A program made the position numbers and the translations under genes. From contig JAODUP010000325.1 of assembly GCA_025642065.1 (NCBI GenBank), positions 511,142 through 575,141 on the forward strand: a stretch of 64,000 nt of DNA, in the 5' to 3' direction. Position 1 is the stretch's first letter. The number at the start of each line of letters is the position of its first letter. Below, one piece after another: positions 26,601 to 37,929 of the stretch. Under the pieces are notes generated by a model. It did no database searches and was not told the DNA's origin. It worked only from the letters and a program-made list of their open reading frames with translations. Source of the DNA: Paralvinella palmiformis. Its lineage: Eukaryota > Annelida > Polychaeta > Terebellida > Alvinellidae.

Positions 26601-27560
26601 TTGTTCAAACTCACTGTTAAGTCTGGCCATCTGTAACTTATGCAGACAGTTTGTTGTTTCCTTTGCCTCTTGCCAATCTTCATCGAGGTATAAATACACA
26701 CTAGCGCCCCCTATATTTGTCATGTTCACTGTGTATTGTATTTCTGCCGTCTCGCCTATTAATACAACATTTGTGTATGAAGAATGATATCTAGTCTATA
26801 TGATCATATGCTTTGTGAGATCATTAAAAATTTATCCCACCAGAGGTCTACTTAAAAAAGTGATAATAACTGCCATAAATTGTTATTATTACACACACAA
26901 ACATATAAAAAACTATATATTAATATGATGAACCACTATTCTAAAGGATAACTCTGATGAATTATCCATAAGTTGTTACTACAGTTTATGATTCTCTGTG
27001 TCAGTGTAAACACACATGCACACACAGGGAGAATTGTTAAGTCTAACGGATTAACATTTGAAGTTGTTAGAATAAGTTAACTGTCAGACACAATATCGGA
27101 TGACACATGAAGTGAATGAAGTATGACAAATAACATTATAATAACAGCTGTATACCAGTATCACATGACAGAATCTAACACTCCATAAACTAGCAACACA
27201 GTATCACATGACAGAATCTAACACTCCATAAACTAGCAACACAATATCACATGACAGAATCTAACACTCCATAAACTAGCAACACAGTATATCACTATGT
27301 AAACTGATGTCCGAGTATCACTCCATAAACCATAGTAATACTGCACAAAGAAAAATAATATCACACAGACTCTGATACGAAACTGTTGATCATTGCATGT
27401 CATTACCATGAAAGTAGAAGCCAGCAATGTACTGCCCCATTGTCTCTTTTGCACTGTTTGTCGTGAGAAATCCTGATACAGTCTTTGCCTGGCCATCGTC
27501 AACAAACAGCCAAAAGATCAAGGTCAGCATGAAGACTGACCTATGACCTTTATCTGTCAT
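17621..27560 (-). CDS. GPR180: Integral membrane protein GPR180
   Basis: Complete eight-exon gene. Exons in coding order: 27407-27560, 26615-26755, 25309-25518, 20572-20802, 19617-19774, 19173-19364, 18391-18468, 17621-17776, all with GT-AG borders and continuous phase; 1320 nt, 439 residues plus stop (human about 440). GPR180 is a seven-pass receptor-like protein with a lumenal/extracellular N-terminal domain, linked in vertebrates to TGF-beta signalling. Seen: an N-terminal hydrophobic segment, probably a signal peptide (FMLTLIFWLFV), then FHG, WHLVYADAFTC, MLNPDSLGYPANHF, the first-membrane-region block IKKGGPMDFVIRLLSAALCL, SYSIDGYGSP, LWEQYE, SSERSALKRDFYNSF, and near the end YRLFLSRSLYWEVSALSS. 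The first ATG (27560) was chosen; a second in-frame Met precedes the hydrophobic stretch. Introns are packed with repeats. Identification is very secure. Confidence 0.95.
18780..18990 (+). mobile_element. SINE-like repeat, family B
   Basis: Contains AAACCTCCAGGATGTGG, GGTTTGATTCCG (B-box-like), ATACCTGTGTTTGTGGGAT and GGTCCCAGGTCCGACTAAG, resembling 6296-6455 and 28390-28500. It lies in GPR180 intron 6, antisense to the gene. Confidence 0.5.
19943..20230. mobile_element. Non-autonomous DNA element with CAGGGTTC / GAACCCTG ends
   Basis: Inverted ends CAGGGTTC (19943) and GAACCCTG (to 20230), flanked by the direct repeat TCATG at 19938-19942 and 20231-20235. The interior repeats CCAGGACTTTC and TTCAAGGACC. 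Same family as 943-1430. No coding capacity. It lies in GPR180 intron 4. Confidence 0.7.
21650..22840. repeat. Left arm of a long inverted repeat (intron 3 of GPR180)
   Basis: Much of this block recurs inverted at 25650-26575: the GTAAACCTGTTTATGACATG ends, the CAATATTATATTAATAA / AGTTAGGGCCT-type interior, and the segment around GTCTTGCTTGTCATTC. It carries GTTTATGACATAATGTC palindromic sub-repeats and an AACCCTGAT end. It is probably a non-autonomous DNA transposon copy, interrupted by the MITE at 22126-22394. Confidence 0.7.
22126..22394. mobile_element. hAT-type MITE with 8-bp target duplication
   Basis: Ends CAGATTCCATTTTGTCAATTCC (start) and GGAATTGACCCCATGTCTG (end) are imperfect inverted repeats. 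They are flanked by GTAGCAGA on both sides (22118-22125 and 22395-22402), the 8-bp duplication expected of hAT transposition. A second, inverted copy is at about 24810-25012. Confidence 0.75.
23158..23700 (+). pseudogene. Non-LTR retrotransposon reverse transcriptase fragment
   Basis: Translated pieces read QHGFQSKRSCLTLL, then (in another frame) VPQGTILGPILFL, FADDTRVLL, LKTIYKWQQTNNMQFN and CVKDLGVKMSDTL. These are RT blocks including the catalytic F/YxDD (here FADD). At least two frameshifts and no endonuclease, so a dead fragment. It lies in GPR180 intron 3, antisense. Confidence 0.85.
24181..24530. repeat. 30-bp minisatellite, about 11.5 units
   Basis: Eleven head-to-tail 30-base units from 24181 to 24510 plus a partial one. 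The core is ATCTGCTAAACAT with GTGTGTTAACAG. Units alternate between two types (GCATAT or GAGGAT; CATGAG or CATCAG). The unit length is a multiple of three, so several frames stay open on both strands; these are not genes. It lies in GPR180 intron 3. Confidence 0.95.
24810..25012 (-). mobile_element. Second copy of the CAGAnnTGGGGTnAATTCC MITE
   Basis: The minus strand reads CCAGATATGGGGTTAATTCC, CTCAATTCCACATCGAA, AGGATTGTCATGGAAGAA and AAATTAATTTGTGGATTTA, following 22126-22330 in the same order. It lies in GPR180 intron 3, opposite in orientation to the first copy. Confidence 0.65.
25650..26575. repeat. Right arm of the long inverted repeat (intron 2 of GPR180)
   Basis: Inverted counterpart of 21650-22840. 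Shared features include ATAGGTTTATGACATTATAG-type ends, TTAGGGCCTCATTATAAGAC, TGACAAGCAAGACACTG, and GACAGGTTTACGACACTGTC near the outer end, followed by ACAACCCTGAAA. Lacks the nested MITE. Confidence 0.7.
27155..27290. repeat. 43-bp tandem repeat, three copies
   Basis: Units start at about 27156, 27199 and 27242 and contain ATCACATGACAGAATCTAAC and CCATAAACTAGCAACACA. In GPR180 intron 1, close to exon 1. Confidence 0.9.
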
Positions 27561-29000
27561 AGTTGATATTGTTGTTAATAGAAGTTACATCTTGATGATA
27601 ATCTGCAGAAGGTAAAATGGTCACATATGTATATGTGTATAATATATATATGGTATATAAATAGTGTGTATACATATGTTGACATAATATATAACTGTGC
27701 TATTGTGATGGCTACTCACCAACAATGTATCATGAACTGCATCGAAAACAACAATTTACTGTTCTGTTTGCACTGAGATAAATATTCAAATTAATGAAAG
27801 TTTCAGAAGCTATCGAACCGATTAACTGTTCTTACAGCTGTTAACATATACCATTGGACTAGAAATATTATTGATGATTTGGAACCAATAATAGGTTAAT
27901 TTGACCAGCTCTGCTCTTCTGCCATTGAATTGATTTTATTGACTTGGACACAGGATAAATATTAGTTTGATTTGCAATGATTAAGCAGGTACATTTCTAT
28001 CTCCATTTGCAATGTGGTTTCGCAGCTTCTATTATAGTAATCCTACGATATGGGACTACGGTAAAGTGATGTACTGATTAACCAAAAAGCAAACAGATGG
28101 CAAGGAAATAAGCACTTCTGAATGCCTAAGTTAGTAGACAAATATAGATGTTAATTATCTCTCTACCAAGCTAGTTTAAATAGACTGGTGTCGGATGATG
28201 ACACATATGCCATATGGTGATATAAAATGCATTTTGACACACAACCACTGGTCACCTATTTAAGACTGATCAGAAAATCATGCTTTGTTTTTTATATGTT
28301 ACATAATATTGACATACATATTAGTTCATATATATATATATATTATTATATATAATTGTTCTCCAGTTTCTAATACTATATAGATCTAGTAGTTCGGGCT
28401 CATACCTGTGTTTGTTTCCTTTGGGGGATCACTCTTCAGTCATATGTCCCACTCCCAGGCGTAACCAGCACCGAGGCTAAATAAGTCAACTCAAAAACAA
28501 CAACAACTAGACTCTAGTCTACTCCAATATTAGTCTAGTGCCAGTATGAGAGCATTACTCACTTACTGAAAAATATATCAGATTCCGAGCAGTTACTGTA
28601 GTTCTAATCAAGTTATTGCCAATTAATCAGAACAAAACCGATGTACACCAGGTGTTGCCATTTTAAAACATCAATATCAAATCAGAAAAATACCCAATTG
28701 TCCATTCACATCATTCAGAATTACCATGGCTTGTAGTTGTAGATCTAACTTGTTTGCAATTTCATCTGTTCATCACTTCATCATTTGTCCTGATTTACTG
28801 TAAACTAAGATTGATTCTGCTACATCAGACACGATGTCATTCACAACTTCCCTCTCTGTCAGTATTTTATTAGTTAGGATTACGCGTTGAGGTATGATGT
28901 TGTCAACGTTGCAGGGCATTAAAAATAAATAAATAAAAACATGGGAAACACTCGGCACAATCGAACACACAAATGTACTGATGTAGCAGCAAGATTTTCG
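27561..29000. other. Upstream region of GPR180
   Basis: Contains the probable GPR180 5' UTR and promoter, which show no clear motifs, and a family B SINE-like block at 28390-28500 (ATACCTGTGTTTGTTTCC). A minus-strand 48-codon frame at 28788-28934 (ATG at 28934) is polar and unrecognised. No other gene supported. Confidence 0.4.
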
Positions 29001-29300
29001 TTGTATCTGCAGATCATACAGATGGCTTGTGTTTACGTTGTCATCAATGTCGTAAATGTGTACGTGGCGTTGGTATATTGTCAAGTTTTTTAATTAATTA
29101 ACCTTCTATACAAAATGACAGAGAACTGTGGCAAGATAGAGTGTTGTAATTAATAAGTATTAATATTTTCAGCCATTGCTAAACGTTTCAAATAAAAACC
29201 TTCGATGCAGGCTTTTAGTTATTATACTGACCAAAGGGTGGCGCCACGTGTTTGTTGAAATGATTTCGTCCGCGTGCAGTGGGCGAGATATTGCAAAATG

Positions 29301-29443
29301 GTGCTTTTTATGTCCGCTTTTGTACAGATGGTACGCTAAATGGGCTGGGACAATTTCAAATGTAACGAGGCGAAATGAAAGATGATAAACCTTTCTAACT
29401 TATAGATCTGTGTCCAACCACTTAGCCCACCGAGGCGTCTATA
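29301..29443 (-). mobile_element. SINE family A, decayed copy
   Basis: The plus strand shows CGCTAAATGGGCTGGGAC, TAACGAGGCGAAATGAAAGATG and CACTTAGCCCACCGAGGCG, matching the family A body in reverse. Degenerate B-box region. Confidence 0.65.
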
Positions 29444-30004
29444 TCTGATATGACGAATGGACCAGGAACCCCCCCCCCAATCGGGCAATGCAATGTTCTA
29501 CTTCTAGCAATCTAGGGCTCGGGTTAGGACTCATGCAGGTACTTTATTATTATCGTATATTATTTGTATATTTATCGGATTTGGAGTGTGCATAATATAT
29601 ACCAATACTGAATACAAATTAAATGTAGCGTATGGGGAACTAGACAGTTCGCCACCCATGAGCTTCACCACCTGAGACAGATCGCCACTGGAGACACTGC
29701 GCCACTCGCACATTTATTGATTTTACAAAATGATTTTTTTGATCTAGTCATACAATTTAAATGATTGCTGTAGATTTTCTCGCGTCTTTTTTCATTTAAA
29801 AGGACGACATTGGAAATAAGTGTACGCTAGTGTGTTTTTATTAGCGAAATGGGAAGGTTCGATCTTTTTATTTTCTATTTGATATTCAATATTCGAAGTG
29901 GTTACGTATCAGAGTATCGGAACCCTGTACCTCTGCGTGATAGGTCCGAGCACTCAATGCGCATACGCCATTTATTCCTCGTTAATTATTACTTCCGCTC
30001 AAAT

Positions 30005-30131
30005 ATGGCGACCGAACACGTAGTAGTTACATTTGGGTTGAAGGTAGAAGATGCTTTTGATAGTTTTGAAGGGGTGCAAACGAAAATCAAAGAAATAGAA
30101 GATAAAACAGCCGCAGCTTTACAAATAATCG
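30005..30131 (+). pseudogene. Short coding-like ORF truncated by a repeat
   Basis: An ATG in MATEHVVVTFGLKVEDAF opens a frame that continues FDSFEGVQTKIKEIEDK and then runs into the CCTGGAAA-type repeat beginning at about 30129. The polar composition looks protein-like. It may be the N-terminal piece of a transposase or transcription-factor-like protein cut by insertion, but I cannot name the family. Confidence 0.35.
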
Positions 30132-30240
30132 GGGTTCCCACGTGTTGTAGAAAACCTGGAAAAAACAAATTCATTTTCCAGGTCCTGGAAATGTTCTTGA
30201 ATTTTACAAAATCTCCTGGAAAAAATACTGGAATCATGAA
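30129..30240. mobile_element. CCTGGAAA-type repeat, one end
   Basis: GGGGTTCCCACGTGTTG, AAAACCTGGAAAA, CATTTTCCAGGTCCTGG and TTCTTGAATTTTACAAAATC parallel 943-1040. Only one end is recognisable. Confidence 0.6.
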
Positions 30241-31539
30241 ATGCTGCATTTCTTATAAATGTCAGACTTTCTTTTTAATCTTATTATAATGCCTATTAAT
30301 AGTAAATAGAATGAATCTAATATCTTTATTAAACACAAGTACCAGTAATTACAACTAAGCTCCAGTCACTGACACTAATGCGAGCAGATGAAAAACTAAA
30401 AACGATAATGAGATGGCTCAGATTTATAATAACATTGATGAACATGGTTCCGATGCTGAATGCTCAGATCACAAACAAACACGATTCCGATGCTCGGCTT
30501 GCGTCAGAGCACCGGAAACACCCAAACTTGGTGCACGCGCATTGAGTGATCGGACCGTTATCATCAGCGAACACGATTACGATGCTCGGATACGTAACAA
30601 AAGCCTTCACTATTTAGTTCACGGTTCGATTTATTCACGATACTTTACTCAAGCATGTCGGTGATAACACAATACTTTAAAATAAACTAATTAAAAAAAG
30701 TTTAAAGCAGCAACTTTATTTTTAATAAACAGTTTTTGTTCAGAAAGACCAACATACCCACATTACTAGGTTTGGAGGTTGGTCCTCAGTGCTGTGACTA
30801 CATAGCCTGCTGTTTGAGAAAACCCTCTCGGATTGAACTGAAGTCCCAGGGATGTCGAGATAACACGAGACCAGTTTGCCCAGCAAAGGATACTAAGAGG
30901 ATTTCTTCATCCACCAATCTGTGGCATAAACCTTCAGTGGAATGGTGGTACCCTTCCTGTATCTGGCAAGCTCATGGTCTATTTGTGATGTCAATGATTG
31001 AGTTGTGGACTCACTAACACCTGTTAACAGAACACCTGACCCAAATAAATCCTCTTTAATGCAGTTTTCTTTGGCTTTGGTTCATCAACATCTGAATCAG
31101 ATTCCACCCATTCAGATATTGTTCCAGTTCTTCTTCCATGTGAAAAGGAATTAGTTCAGGGCTATCTTTCTCGCTAACTAGTGGATGAATGATAGGAAAG
31201 TTAGTTAGAGATGGCAGGCTCGTTAGAGGAGGAGCAACCTCATTACTGCAGTATAAAGTGGACTCTTGCTGACTGACTTGAAAGTGTTAAAATGCTAATT
31301 CAAAAATATGTTCAGTCTAGACACATGAATATTAATACATTAGGTACAAGCATTTACTTATTTACGTATTTAGTTAAACCCAGATATGAAATAAAGAACT
31401 TAAGAGGAGACTTCAACTTCCCAAAGAATCGGTACGGTAGACAGTGTAGTGTGAGTTATAAGGTTATTAGAGAAAATAGTTAATACGGGTTTGAGTACCA
31501 AAGGTCCATAACTACACACTTCGCTCTCTTTAATTAACT

Positions 31540-32150
31540 GACAACTTATACAAGTAGTAGGGCCTATATTGCATGCCTCATACTTTGGCTCCAGAACATG
31601 TAGGAGCTCTTTAAATCTTCGCTTCTCCACCATGTGTATGGCCTCAGATCTGTCACTATGAATTTCCCGTTTGTGATGACAGTTGATCGTGCATCTTTTG
31701 TTGAACAAGTAATGTTTCTTTCAAAGATTATTGCTTTGCTACGGGATGGGAAAGTGGCTTGCTGTCACTCTCAGATAGACGTATATATGAAACCAAAACT
31801 CGCGAAAACGAAGACGAAGTTGGCGAATATTCTGGTTGATGTCTGTTTAAATGCAGGATCATGTTCGTAGTATTTACAGACTTATGTTACGATCCAACAA
31901 ATCCTGCAGACATTTAGTTCCTTATTAATTTCTATTCCACTCCCTGACGTTTCTGTCATTGGGTGACCAAACAAATGATTTATACGATTCTGGAGGCTTA
32001 GACAAATTGTCCAGAAACGTTTCTTTGCACGCTATACTGACTGGGTTTGATCTGGGATAGCCCATGCAAATATAGCGTGCTGTGGAATCGGGCACTGTGA
32101 TTGACTGAAACCCATGGGTTAGAGGAAATCCGCACTGACGTCTAAGAAAA
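31540..32150 (-). pseudogene. hAT-family transposase remnant
   Basis: Minus-strand pieces KFIVTDLRPY and, after a frameshift, MVEKRRFKELLHVLEPKYE resemble the hAT/ZBED transposase segment preceding the core. Interrupted by stops and frame changes. The extent is approximate; upstream minus frames give only short protein-like pieces. Confidence 0.5.
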
Positions 32151-32740
32151 CGTCATTGGAAACGTCATTCGGGATTTTCCCCATCGTTGTCTGATCGCAC
32201 ACTATGGAAGAGTAACGTGCCATTTAGAAAATCGAAATAAACCGCGGTTTGCAAATTGAAAAACCGTGAATGAACTGAAGAGCTAGAACCCCGAATACAG
32301 TGAACCACGATTAATCGTCGCATCCCTAGTTTTTATGTGTTATCCTATCCTTGGTGATTTTTATATATGATATCTGTTATGCATATATCATGTATACTTT
32401 TTTACCAAATACACTCTGCTGCTTGTATGTGTTATCCTTGGTGCTGTTATATATGTTATTTGTTATGCATATATCATATCGTATAATTTTTCATCAAATC
32501 AAAATACATTCGAAACTTCCTACAAAAACATCTTCCAAGTAAAATAACATTGTGCCTGGCAGTATTTATTTATTTCATTCATTCAATGCGTTATTTAAAA
32601 GAAGAAACCTGTAGAAGTTTAAAATTTGATTGTATCATTATATTTTACAATATGCACATATATTGCCAATAGGCATATTTACAATTTCGAATATTTACAA
32701 CACTGGCATATCTACAACATAAACATAATTACAATTTTTC

Positions 32741-32812
32741 TGCACGTGGTCGGCCCATTTAGCCTACCATCGGCACAAACATGGCCGTAACACACCAATC
32801 ATCATCACGATA
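32741..32812 (+). mobile_element. SINE family A, 3' half only
   Basis: CGGCCCATTTAGCCTACC, GGCCGTAACACACC and AATCATCATCA match the 3' body and tail of family A. The tRNA-like head is missing, as expected of 5' truncation. Confidence 0.75.
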
Positions 32813-33204
32813 TGGTCAACTCACGGCTGGTCGGTCTTAACCAATCAAGATTGTAAGTGGACAACTACCTGTACTAAAAAAAATAGTAGTTTCTATACAA
32901 ACATCCCCTAATTTTTTTTGAACCCCCTTAATATTCATGTAATGATGTTAATTTATATCAGAAACAATAAAATCAAAATAATGAATATTAATAATTTAAT
33001 TACATATTATTGTTGGTGCACTTCCATTTTGAGTATTATTTAAATTGCTGTTTCCTTTCCTATACACTTGCCAGAATAGGGCTGTTGATGACTCCCGAAG
33101 CAGCACCTTTTTGAGTAGTACTGACCTATAGCATGCTTTATATGCAACATGGTACATATATTGATTTAACATTCACTCCTTCATGTTTAACTTTATAATA
33201 AGAT

Positions 33205-33250
33205 AGCGCGTGCACGCACGCACGCACACACACACACACGCACACATATA
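33205..33250. repeat. CACG / CA microsatellite
   Basis: Alternating purine-pyrimidine run of GCACG and CA units. Confidence 0.85.
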
Positions 33251-33655
33251 TATGTATACAGAGCTGCTCACACCTAGGTTATACAGTCCTTGGTTGTATG
33301 TGGGAATAGAATTATCTTTCCTAGGTCCAGTTATGTCCAGTTTGTACTATGACATTCAAGATTAGCTCTAATCTGCTTGTCATAAATAACATTTAAGAAC
33401 TACAATAGTTAATTAGTTAGAATAGCAGACGTTAGGTCAGGTTTGAAAATGATAGCATAGTTCAAACAGTACGGAAGCTATGACGCGCTATTACGGTCTG
33501 CTTCAGCGCAGATGTCAGTCTTTTAATAGCAATTAAGCTAAACAGTTTTAATAGTAGTCGCTTTGTGACGCCTGCCCGTTGTAAAAACTGATCTTTGAAG
33601 ACAGTGACAATTGGGTTATATGGTTTATATAGTATTGCTTTGAAGAAAGATACAG

Positions 33656-33912
33656 CAATTGAAAAATGGGTGGCTGACCACGTTAAATGGCGCTGCCGTC
33701 TCCACTGAATTATTTAAAATAAAGGGGGACGTTAAAGACCCACTGAGGACGTAAAACACTCTGGCAGTGCCCACCCTCAGGGTATTTCGGCTCCATCTTT
33801 CCGTACTGCTCCCCTGTGAGTGGTCGGGGAGGAGGTTCCTCAATCACTCCAATATAGAGGCTGTGCTTATTAAGCGACAGGCTGGGGATTCTCCCCGAAC
33901 AACAAAACCATT
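33656..33912 (+). mobile_element. SINE family D, 5'-truncated
   Basis: GGTGGCTGACCACG, TAAATGGCGCTGCCGTCTCC, AAAGGGGGACGTTAAAGACC, CACCCTCAGGGTATTTCGGC and CCGTACTGCTCCCCTGTGAG match 45440-45605 in reverse. The 3' end CTGGGGATTCTCCCCGAA plus AACAAAAC is shared with the end of the LINE at 57206-59512. The tRNA-like head present in the other copy is absent. Confidence 0.7.
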
Positions 33913-34234
33913 AATCTAAACATTCTCACTACTGCCGTGATCTGACTTGGGTATTCTACTCCCAAGCTCCACGGCTGTAGGTGATTCAGTCCCCTGAAGA
34001 AACGTCCAGAGTTTGAATTCACGGTTCGAGATTCTCTGTGCCTTATTATACACAGCTAAAACACACACTCATTCCAATAATTTATGTTGACAGGTACATC
34101 TGTATTTTATTAATAAAGAATCATATGACAACACACAAATACAACTGACATAAAATGCCCAGTTACAGGTGGATTAGCACAGTATATAGCATTCAATCGG
34201 GATTAATTTTGCATTAAGATATAAGATAGTAGGA

Positions 34235-34890
34235 ACCAGCACTCACAGTTCAAATTATAATGCGGAGACACGAGCCCTAATGGATGCCATGATTAAGAAT
34301 GAAAAAGAAGACTGCCAGCAAGTCGTCCTCCTCTCAGATGCTCATTTAGTCCTGCAAGGTTTAGAAGAGGATACACTTCCTCATCCGATGGAATGCATCC
34401 AAGGGATAACAAAAGAAATATCAGTACCCCTACAATGGATTATTATGGGATTCCAGGAAACGAGGAAGCAGACAGGGTAGCCAAGCTAAGAACTAAACAA
34501 GCACAGCCCAACAACAGCGTTAGCTTCTCAGTGAAGACAACCTGGATCAAGGAGGTCATCATGCCCATGACAATGCGGGACGATTATCACCTTCACGACC
34601 GTTTGGAACAAGTAACGCTGATTAGACTCGGGAAAGGCCACAAACAGACTGAACGTTCACATGTTCAAATAGTTTATAAACTAGTGCCATCAACAACCGA
34701 CAGCTGTGGTCTGGAAGACGAAACGACGGAGCATATGTTACAGAGGTGTCCAGCCCAGCAAGTTTTGAGACAAAACTGAGTGGCTAATGGCGACTCCTGC
34801 ATGACGAGCTTCATGGAGGCGGAGGCCAACTGGAAAAGACAGCCCATTTCGTCCTACAGATTGGACTATTGGTGTAAATTGTGAAAGAAA
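34235..34890 (+). pseudogene. LINE fragment with ribonuclease H domain
   Basis: Frames read SSNYNAETRALMDAM, VVLLSDAHLVLQGLEED, then after a frameshift YYGIPGNEEADRVAKLRTK, and finally CGLEDETTEHMLQRCPAQQ. These are the E, D and late RNase H blocks and the zinc-knuckle-like tail of RNase H-bearing non-LTR retrotransposons (I/R1-like or related). The RT is absent, so this is a 3' fragment. Confidence 0.8.
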
Positions 34891-35685
34891 AGAAGCAGGA
34901 AAAATAGAATAATAATAAATGGAATGAAATAATAAAATAGGAACAAAATCAAACGGTAAATAAGACCAGAACAAATTTAAAGCAATAAATATATATGTCA
35001 TATTAATATTTAGTAATAGTGCAGTAATTCCTTGTAGGCGCTGGCCGGAATAGTTATTGGCAGTGTGTCATCAGTGGGTGATGTTCCAGAGCTGATAGAG
35101 CTGAACTCATGAGGTGATATAACTTGTGAGTTTCACATCTGTACTCTGTAGAGAATAAATATGAGTTTGTACATTGCATTATAAATTTAGCTGAAAATCT
35201 CAATTTATGTGATATGGTAAATTGTGAGTTAGCAGAGCTAATAACTTCCTATACAAAATATATTTAATTTATAAATAGAAATGTGTGTAAATGAACAAGA
35301 GGTGAATGAGTAAGAAATGGTTATTTATAAATAATCATGTTATTAGTGGCAATTGCTTACTTCGGATCACATATGTAGTGATTCATTTGGGTTTTGAAAT
35401 TGGTGTCGGGTATGAGTTTGGATGGAAAGCGTTAGCGCATGCACACAGCAGAAACAACACATAATGCATATATTATATTAACTGTATGCAGCTCTGGTCA
35501 TATTAATGAAATGATTGTATAATTTTCAGGTGTTTGTTTATTTATATAAATTAAACATGGGCGCGTACAGACACAATCTGGTCAAGGTTAGATAACCTAT
35601 AAATCTCCAATACAGTGATTTGCCCTAATACCATTGATAAAGGCAGAATATTTATAAATAGGTCAAGCAAACTCAAAATTATTAT

Positions 35686-35687
<2 letters not shown>

Positions 35688-35726
<39 letters not shown>
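35688..35726. repeat. (AT)n microsatellite
   Basis: About 38 bases of alternating AT. Confidence 0.95.
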
Positions 35727-35728
<2 letters not shown>

Positions 35729-36519
35729 TTGAAGTATATGTAATCAAAATAAAAGCCAGCACAGTTGATCTGAAGTCAACATACATGTCGAAAGGACAAT
35801 TAGTACACATTTTTATCTAAGTCTGCGATTTGTCAAAATAACGCAGGAAGTGCCGTTCCTATTCATATTAATCAACCAGAAGTCCCGCCATGATTAGCTA
35901 CTTTTCAATAACCTTTATTCGACCTAGTTATGAGGAAACAGGACCATGGTTCATAGAAATATTGAACCACAGCAGATAAAAGTGGATCGTGGAACAGACA
36001 TAAATACCATATCCGATGGACCTCCTCTGGCCTCTTGGGACTGCTTACCAATGGCTATGGTCATACTGCGCAGGAGGTCGGAGATTCCAATCCTGGCCGT
36101 GACGCTATAATATGGCAAGGTTTTCTTCACCGAATATGCCATATATTGTAAATTTTAAATTTATTTAGAATTAATTCATGTATTGAAGCTGTAAATTACA
36201 GATCATATGTGTCTCTCTCATTTGAGGTCGCCAGCCATATAAAATAGCTGCCATTTCGGCCATTGTTATTATTATTATTATAACTAACAACAGTAGATTA
36301 CAGGTCAAAGCAATTAAGGTGACACAAGGTTACATTTTCCAGTAGTCTGAAGACAAGATTTGCCTTTGCTTCTTTTACAGTATAACATTATCAATATATA
36401 TCTTGCAACAGACAATATTCAAAACTAGTGTGACATCTGGCGGCAGTCGGCAATACTAAGGTTGCGGGCCGCGATCTCAAGCCACTTGTGCAGAATGTCT
36501 GGCATGAGACGTCTATACG

Positions 36520-36523
36520 GGAG

Positions 36524-36555
<32 letters not shown>
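36520..36555. repeat. (CA)n microsatellite
   Basis: About 30 bases of CA. Confidence 0.95.
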
Positions 36556-36556
<1 letters not shown>

Positions 36557-36812
36557 TATACTGAATACTTCACGTAACATTTATTTGATTTAATGTTTAC
36601 TGCTTTCCTCTAGCTACGTACACTTGTATACCAAAATATTGTCTACGACGATCTATAACAGATCTAGCGCCTTACCAAGGACGGGGTCTACCTCACTTCA
36701 CGAACAGCAAAGATCGGACAGTAATTGGTCATAGTGAGTTAAATAGGAAACACTGGCTGTGAGTGATCTTTAGAGAAACCAGACACAAACATAACCACAC
36801 TTGTCTCAGTAC

Positions 36813-36860
36813 AACCAGTGTTCGAATCTGAGCGTGGGCATATCTGAAGGGTGTTTATTG
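36813..36860 (+). mobile_element. SINE family A fragment
   Basis: CAGTGTTCGAATCTGAGCG and TGGGCATATCTGAAGGGTG match the B-box region and start of the body of family A. Confidence 0.55.
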
Positions 36861-37329
36861 TATTAGCAAAAATATTGGCACATAATTGAAATGTAGATCG
36901 TGATATAACAGATATTAACTACTCGGTGGAAAACAATTCGACATAACATCAACATAGTTCATATTCGAATTCAACCGTTCCCCTGAGCATTCTGTAGCAG
37001 AAACTATCCTCTCAATGGACGCAGACGAAGCTAGGGTATGATAGCAGCTTGACAGCTAATGCAACAAAGACACTTGGCAAGCCATACAATTTGAAGGCCT
37101 TCCACTAATTAACTGGGGAGATCTTTGTCACAGCATCGGTGAAATACGTGGAAGGAAATGGTGACATGAAAAAGTGTTCAACGGTCACATGAAAAAGGTG
37201 TTCCCACACAGAGTTTTGTGGCCTTTCACCTTTATACATGGTTAAGGTCTTGATAATGAATGCAATATTACAGTCACAACACAGAGATTTTTAGTGTTCA
37301 GAAATCAACATATGTAGGACCTACATATT

Positions 37330-37795
37330 AACGGTGTTAATAACCACTGTTTAAAAAACCTACCAACTCTGATGTAGGTACAGTAGCATGAGATTTGGGG
37401 ATAATTAATTCACTAATACAATGACAATAGGTGTTGGTATGAGATGGGGGATCATCAGACTAGGCGATTAGCAATTGGGCTCATTAAGTTATGGCCATAC
37501 ATTTAGTGAGTGTCACCTAGAATTGGTGATTAGGGTATCGTGGGACAATTGCATCCAGTTGTGATTTGATTTGGTGCTTCTATATCAATTAAATACACAT
37601 ACTTATTTAACTGATCAATGCATTATGTCGTAAATACTATGTTATAATGAACAGGCATTATTAACACTTGGTAGTATTGTGATTTTCACAGAACAAATTA
37701 AATTTTTTTGAATTTAAAAAACTCTTTAAAAACATTTTTTTACATGACGTTAAATAACGGTGTTAATAACGTCTGTGTAAAAAACCTGCCAACCC
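37330..37795. repeat. Region bounded by two CAACCCTGAT-type repeat ends
   Basis: TTAACGGTGTTAATAACC with AACCTACCAACTCTGATG (to 37376) and TAACGGTGTTAATAACGTC with AACCTGCCAACCCTGATA (to 37800) are direct copies. They share the CCAACCCTGAT end with the inverted repeat arm ending near 22840. The element type is unknown. Confidence 0.45.
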
Positions 37796-37929
37796 TGATA
37801 TTATCAGCAGTCTGAAAAGTGGAATGTATCACCCACACTTCATCCTGTACGAGCAACCATAATGGAATATATTGAAGGTACAAACCATTGTCCTAAAAGA
37901 AAACTAGACCGAACACGGCCGTCGATTTA

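Noticed and set aside
30413..31017. Plus ORFs at 30413-30664 and 30736-31017
   Set aside because: No recognisable domain, lying among transposon remains; composition not convincing.
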